NCBI RefSeq assembly: GCF_963675585.1
Contig: NZ_OY776411.1
Span: 5,001-69,000 of the forward strand
Reading direction: 5' to 3'
Source of the DNA: an uncultured Draconibacterium sp.
GTDB taxonomy: Bacteria > Bacteroidota > Bacteroidia > Bacteroidales > Prolixibacteraceae
DNA length: 64,000 nucleotides
How positions within the stretch are numbered: the stretch's first letter is position 1; each line of letters opens with the position of its first letter. The translations under genes were made by a program, and so were the position numbers. A model generated the notes under the pieces. It searched no databases. It had not been told where the DNA came from and worked only from the letters and a program-made list of their open reading frames with translations. Positions 9,207 through 17,526 of this stretch are shown here, piece after piece.

Positions 9207-9266
9207 GCTGGAAGCGCGAAGCACAAAGTTGGAAGTAAAGCCTGCAACCTGTAACCCGCAACCTCT
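9207..9266. repeat. Heptanucleotide array between nifN and nifB
   Basis: Degenerate 7-bp units such as GGAAGCG, CGAAGCA, CAAAGTT and GGAAGTA are followed by GCAACCT, GTAACCC and GCAACCT. They fill most of the gap between the nifN stop (9284) and the nifB start. Confidence 0.5.
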
Positions 9267-9283
9267 TTTGTTTATACTTTAAA

Positions 9284-10792
9284 CTACATGTATTTATAGC
9301 CTACCGGCGATGTTGTTTGCTTGTATTCAATGAGTGCATTTACCACCTTATCAAATAATTCCTGTGTTCCGGAGTAACCAAGGTGTTTAATGCGCTGTCC
9401 ACCTATTCTGTCGTGAACCGGAAATCCTACCCGAATAATTGGAATGCCCAACTCGCGGGCAATGTAGTAGCCTTTGCTGTGCCCGATTAAAATGTCAGGT
9501 TTATTTTCCAGGCTCCATTCTTTGATACTTTCAAAGTCGAATCCTTCTTTTACCACTACTTTATCTTTATTCTCGGGACAGTATTTTTTAACCTCTTCCT
9601 CCAACATTCCGCTTTCGCCGCCCGAAGCAACCAAAGCAAGCTCAATTCCAATTTCATCAAGAAATGCTGCCATTGCTACAACAAAATCTTCTTCGCCGTA
9701 AACAACTGCTCTTTTTCCAAAAGTGTATTTATGTGCATCAACATAAGAGTCGATTAAGCGTCCCCGTTGTTTTGTATATTTTTCCGGGATTTCATTTCCC
9801 GAAAGTTCTTTTAAGGTTTCAAAAAACGTATCGGTTTGTGTTATTCCAATTGGCATTGGCATTTCAATCGACGGAACATCCATTTCGTTTTGCAGATATT
9901 TACCGCCGGTGCGCGACAGTTTTTTATTCTTTACTCGTCCGGCTAAATTCCCTTGATTCAGGATGGTTCCAAATTCGATGGATGCTTTCGCCGATCCACT
10001 TCGTTCTACATCTGCAATTGAAGTTCCACCTTCAGGAATTCGGTGATACGTGTCCCAAACCGGGTTATCCAGACTTTCGGAATAATCGGGAAGCAGGATT
10101 GAATCCAATCCAAAATCGGCTGTAATTTCTTTAATCAGTCGAATATCTTCGGTTGAAACAAAATTCGTGAACAGGTTTATATGATCCTGGCTGGGTCCTG
10201 GTAAGGCAAATTTCTTTACAACTGCCGAAACCGCTTCGTGAAATCCGTCGATGTGCGATCCCTGGTAACTGGGAGTTGATGCAATTACAAAGTCGGTGTC
10301 AATATCTTTGTATTCCTCTAAAAAATGATGCAGAAAAAGACTTACATCGTCGCCAATTGTTTCGCTCAGGCAAGTTGATGCGATTCCCACAATTTGAGGT
10401 TTGTATGAATTTATAATATTTAATACTGCCGCTTTAAAATTTTCGTCGCCGCCAAAAATGGTGGAATCCTGTGTAAAATTCGACGAGGCAATATCAATGG
10501 GTTCTTTGTAATGAGAGATCAGGTATCGGCGAATATAAGTTGCGCAGCCCTGCGAACCGTGAATTAACGGAACACAACCTTCGAAACCTTTATACGCAAC
10601 ACTTGCTCCAAGCGGAGAACACAATTTACAGGCATTTTGTGTTGCCTTGTACGCCCCTCCCGGCCTCCCCGAGGGGGAGGAGTTGGAAGCCTCCCCTAAC
10701 CCCTCCGAAGGAGGGGAACTAAGAACAGCCTCTCCCTGACCCTCTCCAAAGGAGAGGGAATTAAGAACCGTATTTCCATTTGTATTTTTCAT
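9284..10792 (-). CDS. nifN: FeMo-cofactor scaffold subunit NifN with in-frame repeat insertion
   Basis: About 502 residues; with NifE it would form the scaffold on which NifB-co matures to FeMo-cofactor. The NifN/K family features are ACKLCSPLGASVAYKGFEGC, HGSQGCATYIRRY and ASTCLSETIGDDV. The N-terminus is odd: between the start and the conserved QNACKLC segment lie about 40 low-complexity residues rich in Gly, Ser, Glu and Pro, encoded by three GC-rich hairpin modules (10653-10759) that keep the frame open. Start choice is uncertain: ATG at 10792 or GTG at 10813, directly after the nifE stop. Either leaves the insertion inside the protein. Confidence 0.93.
   Translation of the reverse strand: MKNTNGNTVLNSLSFGEGQGEAVLSSPPSEGLGEASNSSPSGRPGGAYKATQNACKLCSPLGASVAYKGFEGCVPLIHGSQGCATYIRRYLISHYKEPIDIASSNFTQDSTIFGGDENFKAAVLNIINSYKPQIVGIASTCLSETIGDDVSLFLHHFLEEYKDIDTDFVIASTPSYQGSHIDGFHEAVSAVVKKFALPGPSQDHINLFTNFVSTEDIRLIKEITADFGLDSILLPDYSESLDNPVWDTYHRIPEGGTSIADVERSGSAKASIEFGTILNQGNLAGRVKNKKLSRTGGKYLQNEMDVPSIEMPMPIGITQTDTFFETLKELSGNEIPEKYTKQRGRLIDSYVDAHKYTFGKRAVVYGEEDFVVAMAAFLDEIGIELALVASGGESGMLEEEVKKYCPENKDKVVVKEGFDFESIKEWSLENKPDILIGHSKGYYIARELGIPIIRVGFPVHDRIGGQRIKHLGYSGTQELFDKVVNALIEYKQTTSPVGYKYM
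10653..10681 (+). repeat. REP-like module C, inside nifN
   Basis: Arm CCCCTCCC followed by stem CCTCCCC-GA-GGGGGAGG. It lies within the nifN reading frame and encodes part of the Ser/Gly-rich N-terminal insertion. Confidence 0.65.
10689..10717 (+). repeat. REP-like module D, inside nifN
   Basis: Arm CCTCCCCT followed by stem CCCCTCC-GAA-GGAGGGG. It is separated from modules C and E by 7 to 10 bp and lies in frame within nifN. Confidence 0.65.
10728..10759 (+). repeat. REP-like module E, inside nifN
   Basis: Arm CTCTCCCT followed by stem CCCTCTCC-AAA-GGAGAGGG. It is nearly identical to module A at 7815-7846 (one arm difference, TGA against TAA), which shows that it is a copy of a dispersed element and not native nifN sequence. 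Confidence 0.7.
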
Positions 10793-10814
10793 TTCGCTTT
10801 TTTCTGTTGTCACA

Positions 10815-12191
10815 CTAAATGTCTTTTCTCTTCTTGCTCCTCCCCTTGGGGAGGCTGGGAGGGGCTTTGGTGAATTTCCAAACCGGACTGGTTACCGATG
10901 CAAATACCTCTTTGGCAAAGTTCATCATACCAACATATCCCGCGAGTGCTTCCTTGCGCTCGTGGTTGTGATCGCAAAACCCGAGACCGAGTTTATGGGC
11001 AATGGGACGCTCTTTTACTCCTCCAATAAAAAGGTGAGCTCCGGTAAGCTTTACAAATTCAGAAAGTTCGTTGGGATTCGAATCGTCAACGATGATTGTT
11101 CCCTCATCGCATAATTCTTTTAGCAGTTTGTAATCTTCAGCGTTTCCGGTTTGCGAGCCAACAACAACTGTTTTCATTCCGAGTAAACGAAGTGCTTTTA
11201 CCAGAGAAATGGCTTTAAAAGCGCCCCCAACATAAATGGCTGCTTTTTTGCCTTCCAGTTTTTGGCGATAAGGTTGCAGCGCCGGTAATAATTTTGAAAT
11301 CTCGTTGGTAACCAACTCACGGGCTTTTTTCATCATCTCCTCATCATCAAAAAACTTAGCTACTTCGTAAAGTGCTTCCGACATGTCTTCAATTCCGAAA
11401 TACGAAACTTTCATAAACGGAATCTCATATTTTTCCTTCATATCTTTTGCCAGGTGCATAATAGAACCCGAGCACTGAACCACATTGAGAGAAGCATGAT
11501 GAGCGCGGCGAATTTCGTCAACACGACCATCACCGGTCATGCACGCAATAATTTCGACGCCTAATTTCTTATAATATTCAGCTAAAATCCAAAGCTCGCC
11601 TGCAAGGTTAAAATCGCCAAGAATATTAATTGAATATTTAGCAGGTTTAAAATCGTTGTTTGTTCCTACCAGTCTGGCAAGTGCTTCATTCGCGATTTTA
11701 TAACCGTCTTTTTTTGTTCCGTTAAATCCTTCCGACATAACGGGAATAACATCGATGCCTTTTTCGCGGGTTACCTGGCGGCAAACTGCTTCCACATCGT
11801 CGCCAATTACACCAATAATGCAGGTTGAGAAAACAAAAGCTGCCTTGGGTTGGTGTTTATCGATTAATTCGATTAGCGAATGATATAATTTTTTCTCACC
11901 ACCAAAAACCACATCTCTTTCTTTTAAGTCGGTGGTGAAACTCAAACGGTGTAATTGCGGGCCTGAAGAAAGAGAACCCCGAATATCCCAGGTGTACGAT
12001 GCGCAACCAACCGGGCCATGAATTACATGCAAGGCGTCGGCAATGGGATAAAGTACCACACGCGAGCCGCAAAAAACACAGGCTCGTTGCGATACTGAAC
12101 CGGCAAGACTCTTTTTCCCACAAGCTATTTCAGCAGAATCTGCGCCCTTGGTGAGGATTTGGTTTTCGCGTTCTTTTAGAAATTGAGTCAT
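10815..12191 (-). CDS. nifE: FeMo-cofactor scaffold subunit NifE
   Basis: A 458-residue NifD-related protein that pairs with NifN in cofactor assembly. Typical features are the SQRACVFCGSRVVLYP segment (C38, C41), HGPVGCASYTWDIRG, FSTCIIGVIGDDVEAVC and the conserved SEGFNGTKKDGYKIA. The gap to nifN is essentially zero. The last 15 or so residues (APPSLPKGRSKKRKDI) are encoded by GC-rich hairpin module F, so the original C-terminus appears to have been replaced or extended by repeat DNA. The body of the protein looks intact. Confidence 0.95.
   Translation of the reverse strand: MTQFLKERENQILTKGADSAEIACGKKSLAGSVSQRACVFCGSRVVLYPIADALHVIHGPVGCASYTWDIRGSLSSGPQLHRLSFTTDLKERDVVFGGEKKLYHSLIELIDKHQPKAAFVFSTCIIGVIGDDVEAVCRQVTREKGIDVIPVMSEGFNGTKKDGYKIANEALARLVGTNNDFKPAKYSINILGDFNLAGELWILAEYYKKLGVEIIACMTGDGRVDEIRRAHHASLNVVQCSGSIMHLAKDMKEKYEIPFMKVSYFGIEDMSEALYEVAKFFDDEEMMKKARELVTNEISKLLPALQPYRQKLEGKKAAIYVGGAFKAISLVKALRLLGMKTVVVGSQTGNAEDYKLLKELCDEGTIIVDDSNPNELSEFVKLTGAHLFIGGVKERPIAHKLGLGFCDHNHERKEALAGYVGMMNFAKEVFASVTSPVWKFTKAPPSLPKGRSKKRKDI
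10836..10865 (-). repeat. REP-like module F, at the 3' end of nifE
   Basis: Stem CCTCCCC-TT-GGGGAGG followed by the arm GGGAGGGGC, in opposite orientation to modules C to E. It forms part of the nifE coding sequence near its stop codon. With E it makes an inverted pair at the nifE-nifN junction. Confidence 0.65.
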
Positions 12192-12209
12192 ACCTGTTAT
12201 TATTAAGTT

Positions 12210-12240
12210 GGAAGACCGAAGTCAGATGTCTGAAGTTTTG
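12210..12240. repeat. Short heptanucleotide array upstream of nifE
   Basis: Units TTGGAAG, ACCGAAG, TCAGATG and TCTGAAG run at 7-bp spacing in the nifK-nifE gap. Confidence 0.5.
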
Positions 12241-12283
12241 CTTCAGGATTCAACCTGGTTTTCCTGATTTACATTCTCCTTTG

Positions 12284-12311
12284 CCCTCGCCCTCCCCACA
12301 ACGGGGAGGGA
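12284..12311 (+). repeat. REP-like module G, nifK-nifE gap
   Basis: Arm CCCTCG followed by stem CCCTCCCC-ACAA-CGGGGAGGG. It lies between the nifK stop (12370) and the nifE start (12191), and is the seventh module of this design in the operon. Confidence 0.55.
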
Positions 12312-12369
12312 CAGTAAGGCAACGGAATAATTGCTAGTTATAGAAATCGTTGTTTAGTAGTGACAAGGA

Positions 12370-13752
12370 CTACATCACAAGTTCGAATGATTCTTCAGGA
12401 GCAGTGGCATCAATTTTATCCATTAATGCGCCAAGTATTCTTTCAAGGATTCGGATACCACCGGTGTAACCCACGGTAGGGAAATAACTGTGTCCGATTC
12501 GGTCAACAATTGGGAAACCTGTTCTTACAAAAGGAATACCCTCGTCTCTTGAAATGTATTTACCGTAAGTGTTACCCAAAATCAAATCAACAGGTTCTTG
12601 TTTAATCCACTGATGAAGCAGGTACATGTCGGACTGTGGACCGTTTTGTACTTTTGCTTCCGGTACTTTTTCAGCTAAAATTTCAAGCGCTTTTTTGCTG
12701 AATGCTTTTCCAGGAGTTCCTGAAACAACATACACCGGTTTCATATCAATGTCAACAAGGAATTCGATTAAAGGAAGCAGGTTGTCGGGATCGCCATATA
12801 AAGCAACACGTTTTCCGTAGAAATACTGGTGCATATCGGTAATCACATCAACCAAACGACCACGTTCTTCGCTAATTACTTCCGGAACCGATACTTTACC
12901 TGCCAGTGCAAGTGCCTGTATAAAACGGTCGGTTGCTTTTAGTCCGATCGGAATGTCGGTCATTTTAAATGGAACCTTGCATTTGTTATCGAGCATAATT
13001 GCTGCTTTTCGGGTAGCAAAATCACCCATGGCAACGGTTGCTATACTGTCGCCCATGCTTGTAATTTCTTCAACAGTTGTTCCACCTTTCGGATACATGG
13101 TGTATTTTCCGGTCATTGGTGTATCCAACACATCAGAAGTATCGGGTAAAAGAACAGTTCTCAGGTTCATTAATCCGGCAATTCGTTTCAGCTCACGCAT
13201 ATCCGATGGTTCAACCCAACCGGAAAGCATGTTTACCTGGCGGATTTTTTCGTTGGTATTAAAAGCGAAGTACTTCACAAATGCCTCAAGCATGTTTGCA
13301 TAACCGGTTACGTGCGATCCCACATAACTTGGAGTAGCTGCCTGAACAACGTGTTTTCCTTCCGGTATTTTACCATCGTCTTTTGCTTTTGCAACAATCT
13401 GACCAAGGTCGTCACCAATTGTTTCAGAAAGACAAGTTGAGTGAACCGCGATAATTTCGGGTTCGTAAATGGTAAAAATATTATCAATAGCCTGCAGTAA
13501 GTTGGCCTGTCCTCCAAATACCGATGATCCCTCGGTAAATGAACTGGTTGCTGCCATTACCGGCTCTTTGTAATGCCTGGTTAAGGCACTTCGGTGATAC
13601 GAACAACACCCTTGCGAACCGTGGCTGTGTGGCAAACATCCGTGAACTCCGAGTGCAGCATACATTGCTCCAACCGGCTGGCACGTTTTAGCCGGGTTTA
13701 CCGTTAGTGCTTTTCTCTCTTTTATTTCTTTTGTTGTATGTCGTAATAACAT
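12370..13752 (-). CDS. nifK: Nitrogenase MoFe protein beta subunit NifK
   Basis: A 460-residue beta subunit of dinitrogenase, which with NifD forms the tetramer carrying the P-cluster at the alpha-beta interface. P-cluster cysteines C24, C49 and C107 are spaced as in Azotobacter NifK (C70, C95, C153), visible in PAKTCQPVGAM, HGSQGCCSYHRS and VHSTCLSETIGDD. The roughly 45-residue N-terminal extension of proteobacterial NifK is absent, as in clostridial and other anaerobe-type enzymes. A perfect AGGAGG ribosome site precedes the ATG by eight bases. The gap to nifD is only 19 bp. Confidence 0.97.
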   Translation of the reverse strand: MLLRHTTKEIKERKALTVNPAKTCQPVGAMYAALGVHGCLPHSHGSQGCCSYHRSALTRHYKEPVMAATSSFTEGSSVFGGQANLLQAIDNIFTIYEPEIIAVHSTCLSETIGDDLGQIVAKAKDDGKIPEGKHVVQAATPSYVGSHVTGYANMLEAFVKYFAFNTNEKIRQVNMLSGWVEPSDMRELKRIAGLMNLRTVLLPDTSDVLDTPMTGKYTMYPKGGTTVEEITSMGDSIATVAMGDFATRKAAIMLDNKCKVPFKMTDIPIGLKATDRFIQALALAGKVSVPEVISEERGRLVDVITDMHQYFYGKRVALYGDPDNLLPLIEFLVDIDMKPVYVVSGTPGKAFSKKALEILAEKVPEAKVQNGPQSDMYLLHQWIKQEPVDLILGNTYGKYISRDEGIPFVRTGFPIVDRIGHSYFPTVGYTGGIRILERILGALMDKIDATAPEESFELVM

Positions 13753-13760
13753 GATAATTT

Positions 13761-13766
13761 CCTCCT
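13761..13766 (-). promoter_or_regulatory. Strong ribosome binding site of nifK
   Basis: AGGAGG on the minus strand, eight bases before the nifK ATG. This is unusual in a genome where most genes shown here have no recognisable Shine-Dalgarno sequence, and suggests high, balanced NifK synthesis. Confidence 0.75.
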
Positions 13767-13771
13767 ATTAA

Positions 13772-15403
13772 TTAAGCGTCAACGGTTACACATCCAACTA
13801 TCTCTGGCTCGTGTTTCCATGGAGCATCAACCAGTTTCCAAACATTGGTAGCTAACATACGTTCCATCTCATTGTAGAAATTGATGGCACCGCCAAAGGC
13901 AGCATAAGGACCGCCGTAGTCGTAAGAGTGCAATTGTTTTAACGGAACTCCGTATTTTTGAACCACGTACTTTTCTTTAATACCGGCGCAGAAAATATCA
14001 GGTTTGTAAAACTCTATCAGCTTTTCAGTTTCCCAGTGGTTTACATCGTCGATAACCAGTGCATTTTTCTGCATGTCAGGCATCATACCTTTGTAGTCTT
14101 TAAACTCATAACCACCTTCTTCCAATTTGGCTTTTTTCTCAACCAGGTCGTCGCGGAAACGGGTATCGTCTTTGGTTACAATAAGATCTTCGATGTTACG
14201 GGTATCTGCATCAATTTTAATGCTTGGAATTACTTCGCGACCTTCGTAGTCATCGCGGTGAGCAAATTCGTAACCTGCAGAAACTGTTTTAACGCCTAAT
14301 TCGCTAAATAAATCCTGGTAATGGTGAGCACGGGAACCTCCCACAAACATCATTGCAAGTTTGCCTTCCACTTTTGGTTTAACGGCTTCGGCCACAGCTT
14401 TAACCTTCAGCATTTCGCGGGCTATAACTTCTTCCACTTTTGCAATCATTTCGGCATCGCCAAAGTATTCGGCCATTTTGCGTAATGATTTAGCAGTTGA
14501 TTCAGCTCCGATAAAGTTTACTTTAAACCATGGAATGCCGTATTTCTCTTCCATCATTTCGGCAATGTAGTTGATGGAACGGTGACACATTACCATGTTT
14601 AAGTCGGCAGTGTGTGAGTAGGCAAAACTTTCAACGGTTGAGTTACCACTATAAGTCGAAATAAGTGTTACACCAATTTCTTCGAAAAGTGCCTCAATTT
14701 CGAAAGCATCACCACCGATGTTGTACTCACCCAATAAATTCACCTGGTATTTACCGGTACGTTCGCGATCATCGTTACCAACTACGTGTTTAAAAATACC
14801 GTTGTTGGCAATGTGGTGACCGGCTGACTGTGATACACCGCGGTATCCTTCGCAGCTAAAACCAAAGATGTTAATTCCAAGTTCAGCTTTCATATCGCGG
14901 GCAACAGAGTGAACATCATCCCCGATCAATCCAACCGGACAGGTTGAGAAAATACCGATTGATGTAGGATGAAAGTTTTCGAAAGCTTCGCGAATGGCTT
15001 CTTTCAGTTTTTTCTCTCCACCAAAAACGATGTTTTCGTCCTGCATATCGGTAGAAAATGCATAGGTGATAAAGTTTGGATCGCCGTCGAGGGCTCGGGT
15101 TTGGTTACGACGGGTTAACCAGGCATAAAAGCTGCATCCGATTGGTCCGTGTACCAGGTTGATAATATCGCGGGTTGGTCCAAGAACCACTCCTTTACAT
15201 CCTGCGTAAGTACATCCCCTTTGAGTTATAATTCCGGGAACGGTTCTTACGTTGGCAAGAATCTCCTTTTTCTCTTCCGGAGAATTAATAACCATGGAGT
15301 TGGCTCTTTTCTTGGCCACCTTCCTTGGGTACTTTTTTAGTAACTCCGCTTTCAATTCCGATGGATCCGGAAGTCCGTTTGTATAATCTTTCTTATCTGG
15401 CAT
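13772..15403 (-). CDS. nifD: Nitrogenase MoFe protein alpha subunit NifD
   Basis: A 543-residue alpha subunit holding FeMo-cofactor. P-cluster cysteines are C64, C90 and C155 (QRGCTYAGC, HGPIGCSFYAW, FSTCPVGLIGDD). FeMo-co ligands are C273 (VMCHRSINYI) and H492 (KQLHSYDYGGPY), and the catalytic-site histidine in GVSQSAGHHIAN is present. A stretch at about residues 385-435, between REVIPSIKID and MQKNALVIDD, corresponds to the roughly 50-residue insertion known from Clostridium-type NifD. Together with the short NifK and the nifI genes this places it in the anaerobe (Group II-like) Mo-nitrogenases. No vnf/anf G subunit gene is nearby, which argues against a V- or Fe-only enzyme. Confidence 0.97.
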   Translation of the reverse strand: MPDKKDYTNGLPDPSELKAELLKKYPRKVAKKRANSMVINSPEEKKEILANVRTVPGIITQRGCTYAGCKGVVLGPTRDIINLVHGPIGCSFYAWLTRRNQTRALDGDPNFITYAFSTDMQDENIVFGGEKKLKEAIREAFENFHPTSIGIFSTCPVGLIGDDVHSVARDMKAELGINIFGFSCEGYRGVSQSAGHHIANNGIFKHVVGNDDRERTGKYQVNLLGEYNIGGDAFEIEALFEEIGVTLISTYSGNSTVESFAYSHTADLNMVMCHRSINYIAEMMEEKYGIPWFKVNFIGAESTAKSLRKMAEYFGDAEMIAKVEEVIAREMLKVKAVAEAVKPKVEGKLAMMFVGGSRAHHYQDLFSELGVKTVSAGYEFAHRDDYEGREVIPSIKIDADTRNIEDLIVTKDDTRFRDDLVEKKAKLEEGGYEFKDYKGMMPDMQKNALVIDDVNHWETEKLIEFYKPDIFCAGIKEKYVVQKYGVPLKQLHSYDYGGPYAAFGGAINFYNEMERMLATNVWKLVDAPWKHEPEIVGCVTVDA

Positions 15404-15419
15404 AATTTTGTCTTTTTAA

Positions 15420-15794
15420 TTAAAGAATTGTCGTGCCCGCATCACCAGTTCGAACCTGAAATGCATCATCCAACGGTAGGACAAAGATTTTTCCGTCTCC
15501 TGGTGCAGGCGTCTGGTTTACTTCAATAATCGTATCAATTGTTAATTGAACGTTGTGGTCAGAAACAGCGATATTTAGTACACGCTGGGGTCTAAGTCTG
15601 GGTTCTTTTCCCAGATGAGTAAGTGCTTCGGGCATATCCATTTTGGCTCCTTCCATTACTTTGGCATCCCATAAACCTTTACCTCTGCCAAACACTTTTC
15701 CGGTTGCAGTCATCGATGTGATGCCGGCTTCGGTTAAAGCACGTTTGGTTTCATTCATCTTATCAATTTTGATTATGGCCATTATTATCTTCAT
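15420..15794 (-). CDS. nifI2: PII-like nitrogenase regulator NifI2
   Basis: A 124-residue PII-family protein. In methanogens, NifI1 and NifI2 form a complex that binds dinitrogenase and switches it off when ammonium is available, with 2-oxoglutarate and ATP relieving the inhibition. The family features are MAIIKIDKMNETKRALTEAG, the TATGKVFGRGKG segment and the extended T-loop region RLRPQRVLNIAV, then APGDGKIFVLPLDDAFQVRTG. Length and T-loop separate it from NifI1. Start is ATG at 15794 or 15782. It lies 17 bp before nifD. Confidence 0.93.
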   Translation of the reverse strand: MKIIMAIIKIDKMNETKRALTEAGITSMTATGKVFGRGKGLWDAKVMEGAKMDMPEALTHLGKEPRLRPQRVLNIAVSDHNVQLTIDTIIEVNQTPAPGDGKIFVLPLDDAFQVRTGDAGTTIL

Positions 15795-15813
15795 GGTTCA
15801 AAATTTTTAGGGT

Positions 15814-16140
15814 TTATAATTCTTTTGAACCTCGACTGATTGTATAGGCCTCTTCAACCGGAGAGACAAAGATTTTTCCGTCTCCAAATGCTCCTTTAGG
15901 TTCGGTACGTGCAGCCTCCATAATGGTATTTACTGCAAAATCTTTATCCTCGTCTTTAACAACCATTATCAACATTTCTTTTGGCAGCTCATCGTAAGTA
16001 ACGTCGCCAATTTTAATACCTCGTTGTTTTCCTCGTCCAACCACCGGAATTTTTGTTACTGCAATGTAACCGGCTTCAAACAATGCTTTTAAAACTTTAC
16101 TTGACTTCTCTGGACGTATGATCGCTCTTATCATTAACAT
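15814..16140 (-). CDS. nifI1: PII-like nitrogenase regulator NifI1
   Basis: A 108-residue PII-family protein, partner of NifI2 in post-translational control of nitrogenase. Visible features are MIRAIIRPEKSSKVLKALFEAG, the T-loop VVGRGKQRGIKIGDVTYDELPKEM, which is shorter than in NifI2, and GDGKIFVSPVEEAYTISRG. AGGAGA lies seven bases before the first ATG, which supports the start at 16140. The order nifH-I1-I2-D-K matches methanogens, clostridia and Chlorobi. Confidence 0.94.
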   Translation of the reverse strand: MLMIRAIIRPEKSSKVLKALFEAGYIAVTKIPVVGRGKQRGIKIGDVTYDELPKEMLIMVVKDEDKDFAVNTIMEAARTEPKGAFGDGKIFVSPVEEAYTISRGSKEL

Positions 16141-16147
16141 ATTATGG

Positions 16148-16153
16148 TCTCCT
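16148..16153 (-). promoter_or_regulatory. Ribosome binding site of nifI1
   Basis: AGGAGA on the minus strand with a 7-base spacer to the ATG at 16140. It decides between the ATG at 16140 and the in-frame ATG at 16134 in favour of the former. Confidence 0.6.
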
Positions 16154-16190
16154 ATAATTTTTGGTTATAATTTTTGGTTTTTAGATTGAC

Positions 16191-17054
<864 letters not shown>

Positions 17055-17056
17055 TT

Positions 17057-17073
17057 ATGCCATACTTGTGCCA
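17057..17073 (-). promoter_or_regulatory. Sigma-54 promoter of the nif operon
   Basis: On the minus strand TGGCAC-AAGTA-TGGCA places GG and GC exactly ten bases apart, as the -24/-12 consensus TGGCAC-N5-TTGCA requires; the only departure is TGGC in place of TTGC. Transcription would start near 17045, about 30 bases before the nifH ATG. The presence of a NifA-type activator in the window supports it. Confidence 0.75.
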
Positions 17074-17184
17074 AAAAACATGCTGGACAGCATAATTCCA
17101 CATTCCAGACCACTATAAAAACCTGATTATATGCACATTAAAATTTCAATAAATTCTTTTTGGAAGTAACAACGAATCTAAAAA

Positions 17185-17202
17185 TCCTACATTTTTGTAG
17201 GA
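17185..17202. promoter_or_regulatory. Palindromic operator 1 upstream of nifH
   Basis: TCCTACA-TTTT-TGTAGGA is a perfect 18-bp palindrome centred about 147 bp upstream of the predicted nifH transcription start. That position suits an enhancer for a sigma-54 activator. It is not the classical NifA site TGT-N10-ACA. It could also serve the divergent marR promoter. Confidence 0.6.
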
Positions 17203-17240
17203 TGTATTTGTTTGGTGCACAATATGGTGGTAAAGTTTAA

Positions 17241-17264
17241 GAAGCCCCGTTGCAAAGGGGTTTC
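17241..17264. other. Hairpin between the two operators
   Basis: GAAGCCCC (17241-17248) pairs with GGGGTTTC (17257-17264, one G-T pair) around an 8-nt loop. It lies midway between the two operators. There is no T-tract, so it is not a normal terminator. Function unknown. Confidence 0.35.
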
Positions 17265-17284
17265 GGGCAATTAACATTGAGGTA

Positions 17285-17302
17285 ACCTACATTTTTGTAG
17301 GA
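17285..17302. promoter_or_regulatory. Palindromic operator 2 upstream of nifH
   Basis: ACCTACA-TTTT-TGTAGGA differs from operator 1 at a single outer base and starts exactly 100 bp further upstream. The 100-bp separation is about 9.5 helical turns. I found no third copy in the window. Confidence 0.6.
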
Positions 17303-17496
17303 ATTCATAAAATACAGGCGTATGTGGTTCAGAAATGCACATCCGGTGACTTATTTCATATAAAATACAATTTCGTCTTCTTTAGTTAATATTTAGGACA
17401 CATTCTATCTTGCGCCGTATCAGCCATTTAATTTCATCTTAGGAATATATTTCGGCCAAACTCAAACTTAGTTGACTTTTGCAACCAATTTCAATT

Positions 17497-17504
17497 TATA
17501 TTTG
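17497..17504 (+). promoter_or_regulatory. -7 element of the marR/RND promoter
   Basis: TATATTTG matches TAnnTTTG. TTTG boxes upstream (17478-17481) or TTG (17472-17474) have non-ideal spacing of 15 or 22 bases. Its position inside the longer possible reading frame supports translation of marR from 17527. Confidence 0.45.
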
Positions 17505-17526
17505 CAGCCGAAATAAAACAGAAACA

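Noticed and set aside
9193-9247. Longer NifB N-terminus
   Set aside because: The extra 18 residues are encoded by heptanucleotide repeat DNA, and MIDIKTHPCFN is the expected NifB start.
13772-15403. Vanadium or iron-only nitrogenase alpha subunit
   Set aside because: No G (delta) subunit gene is present, the sequence has the NifD-type insertion and motifs, and nifE, nifN and nifV accompany it.
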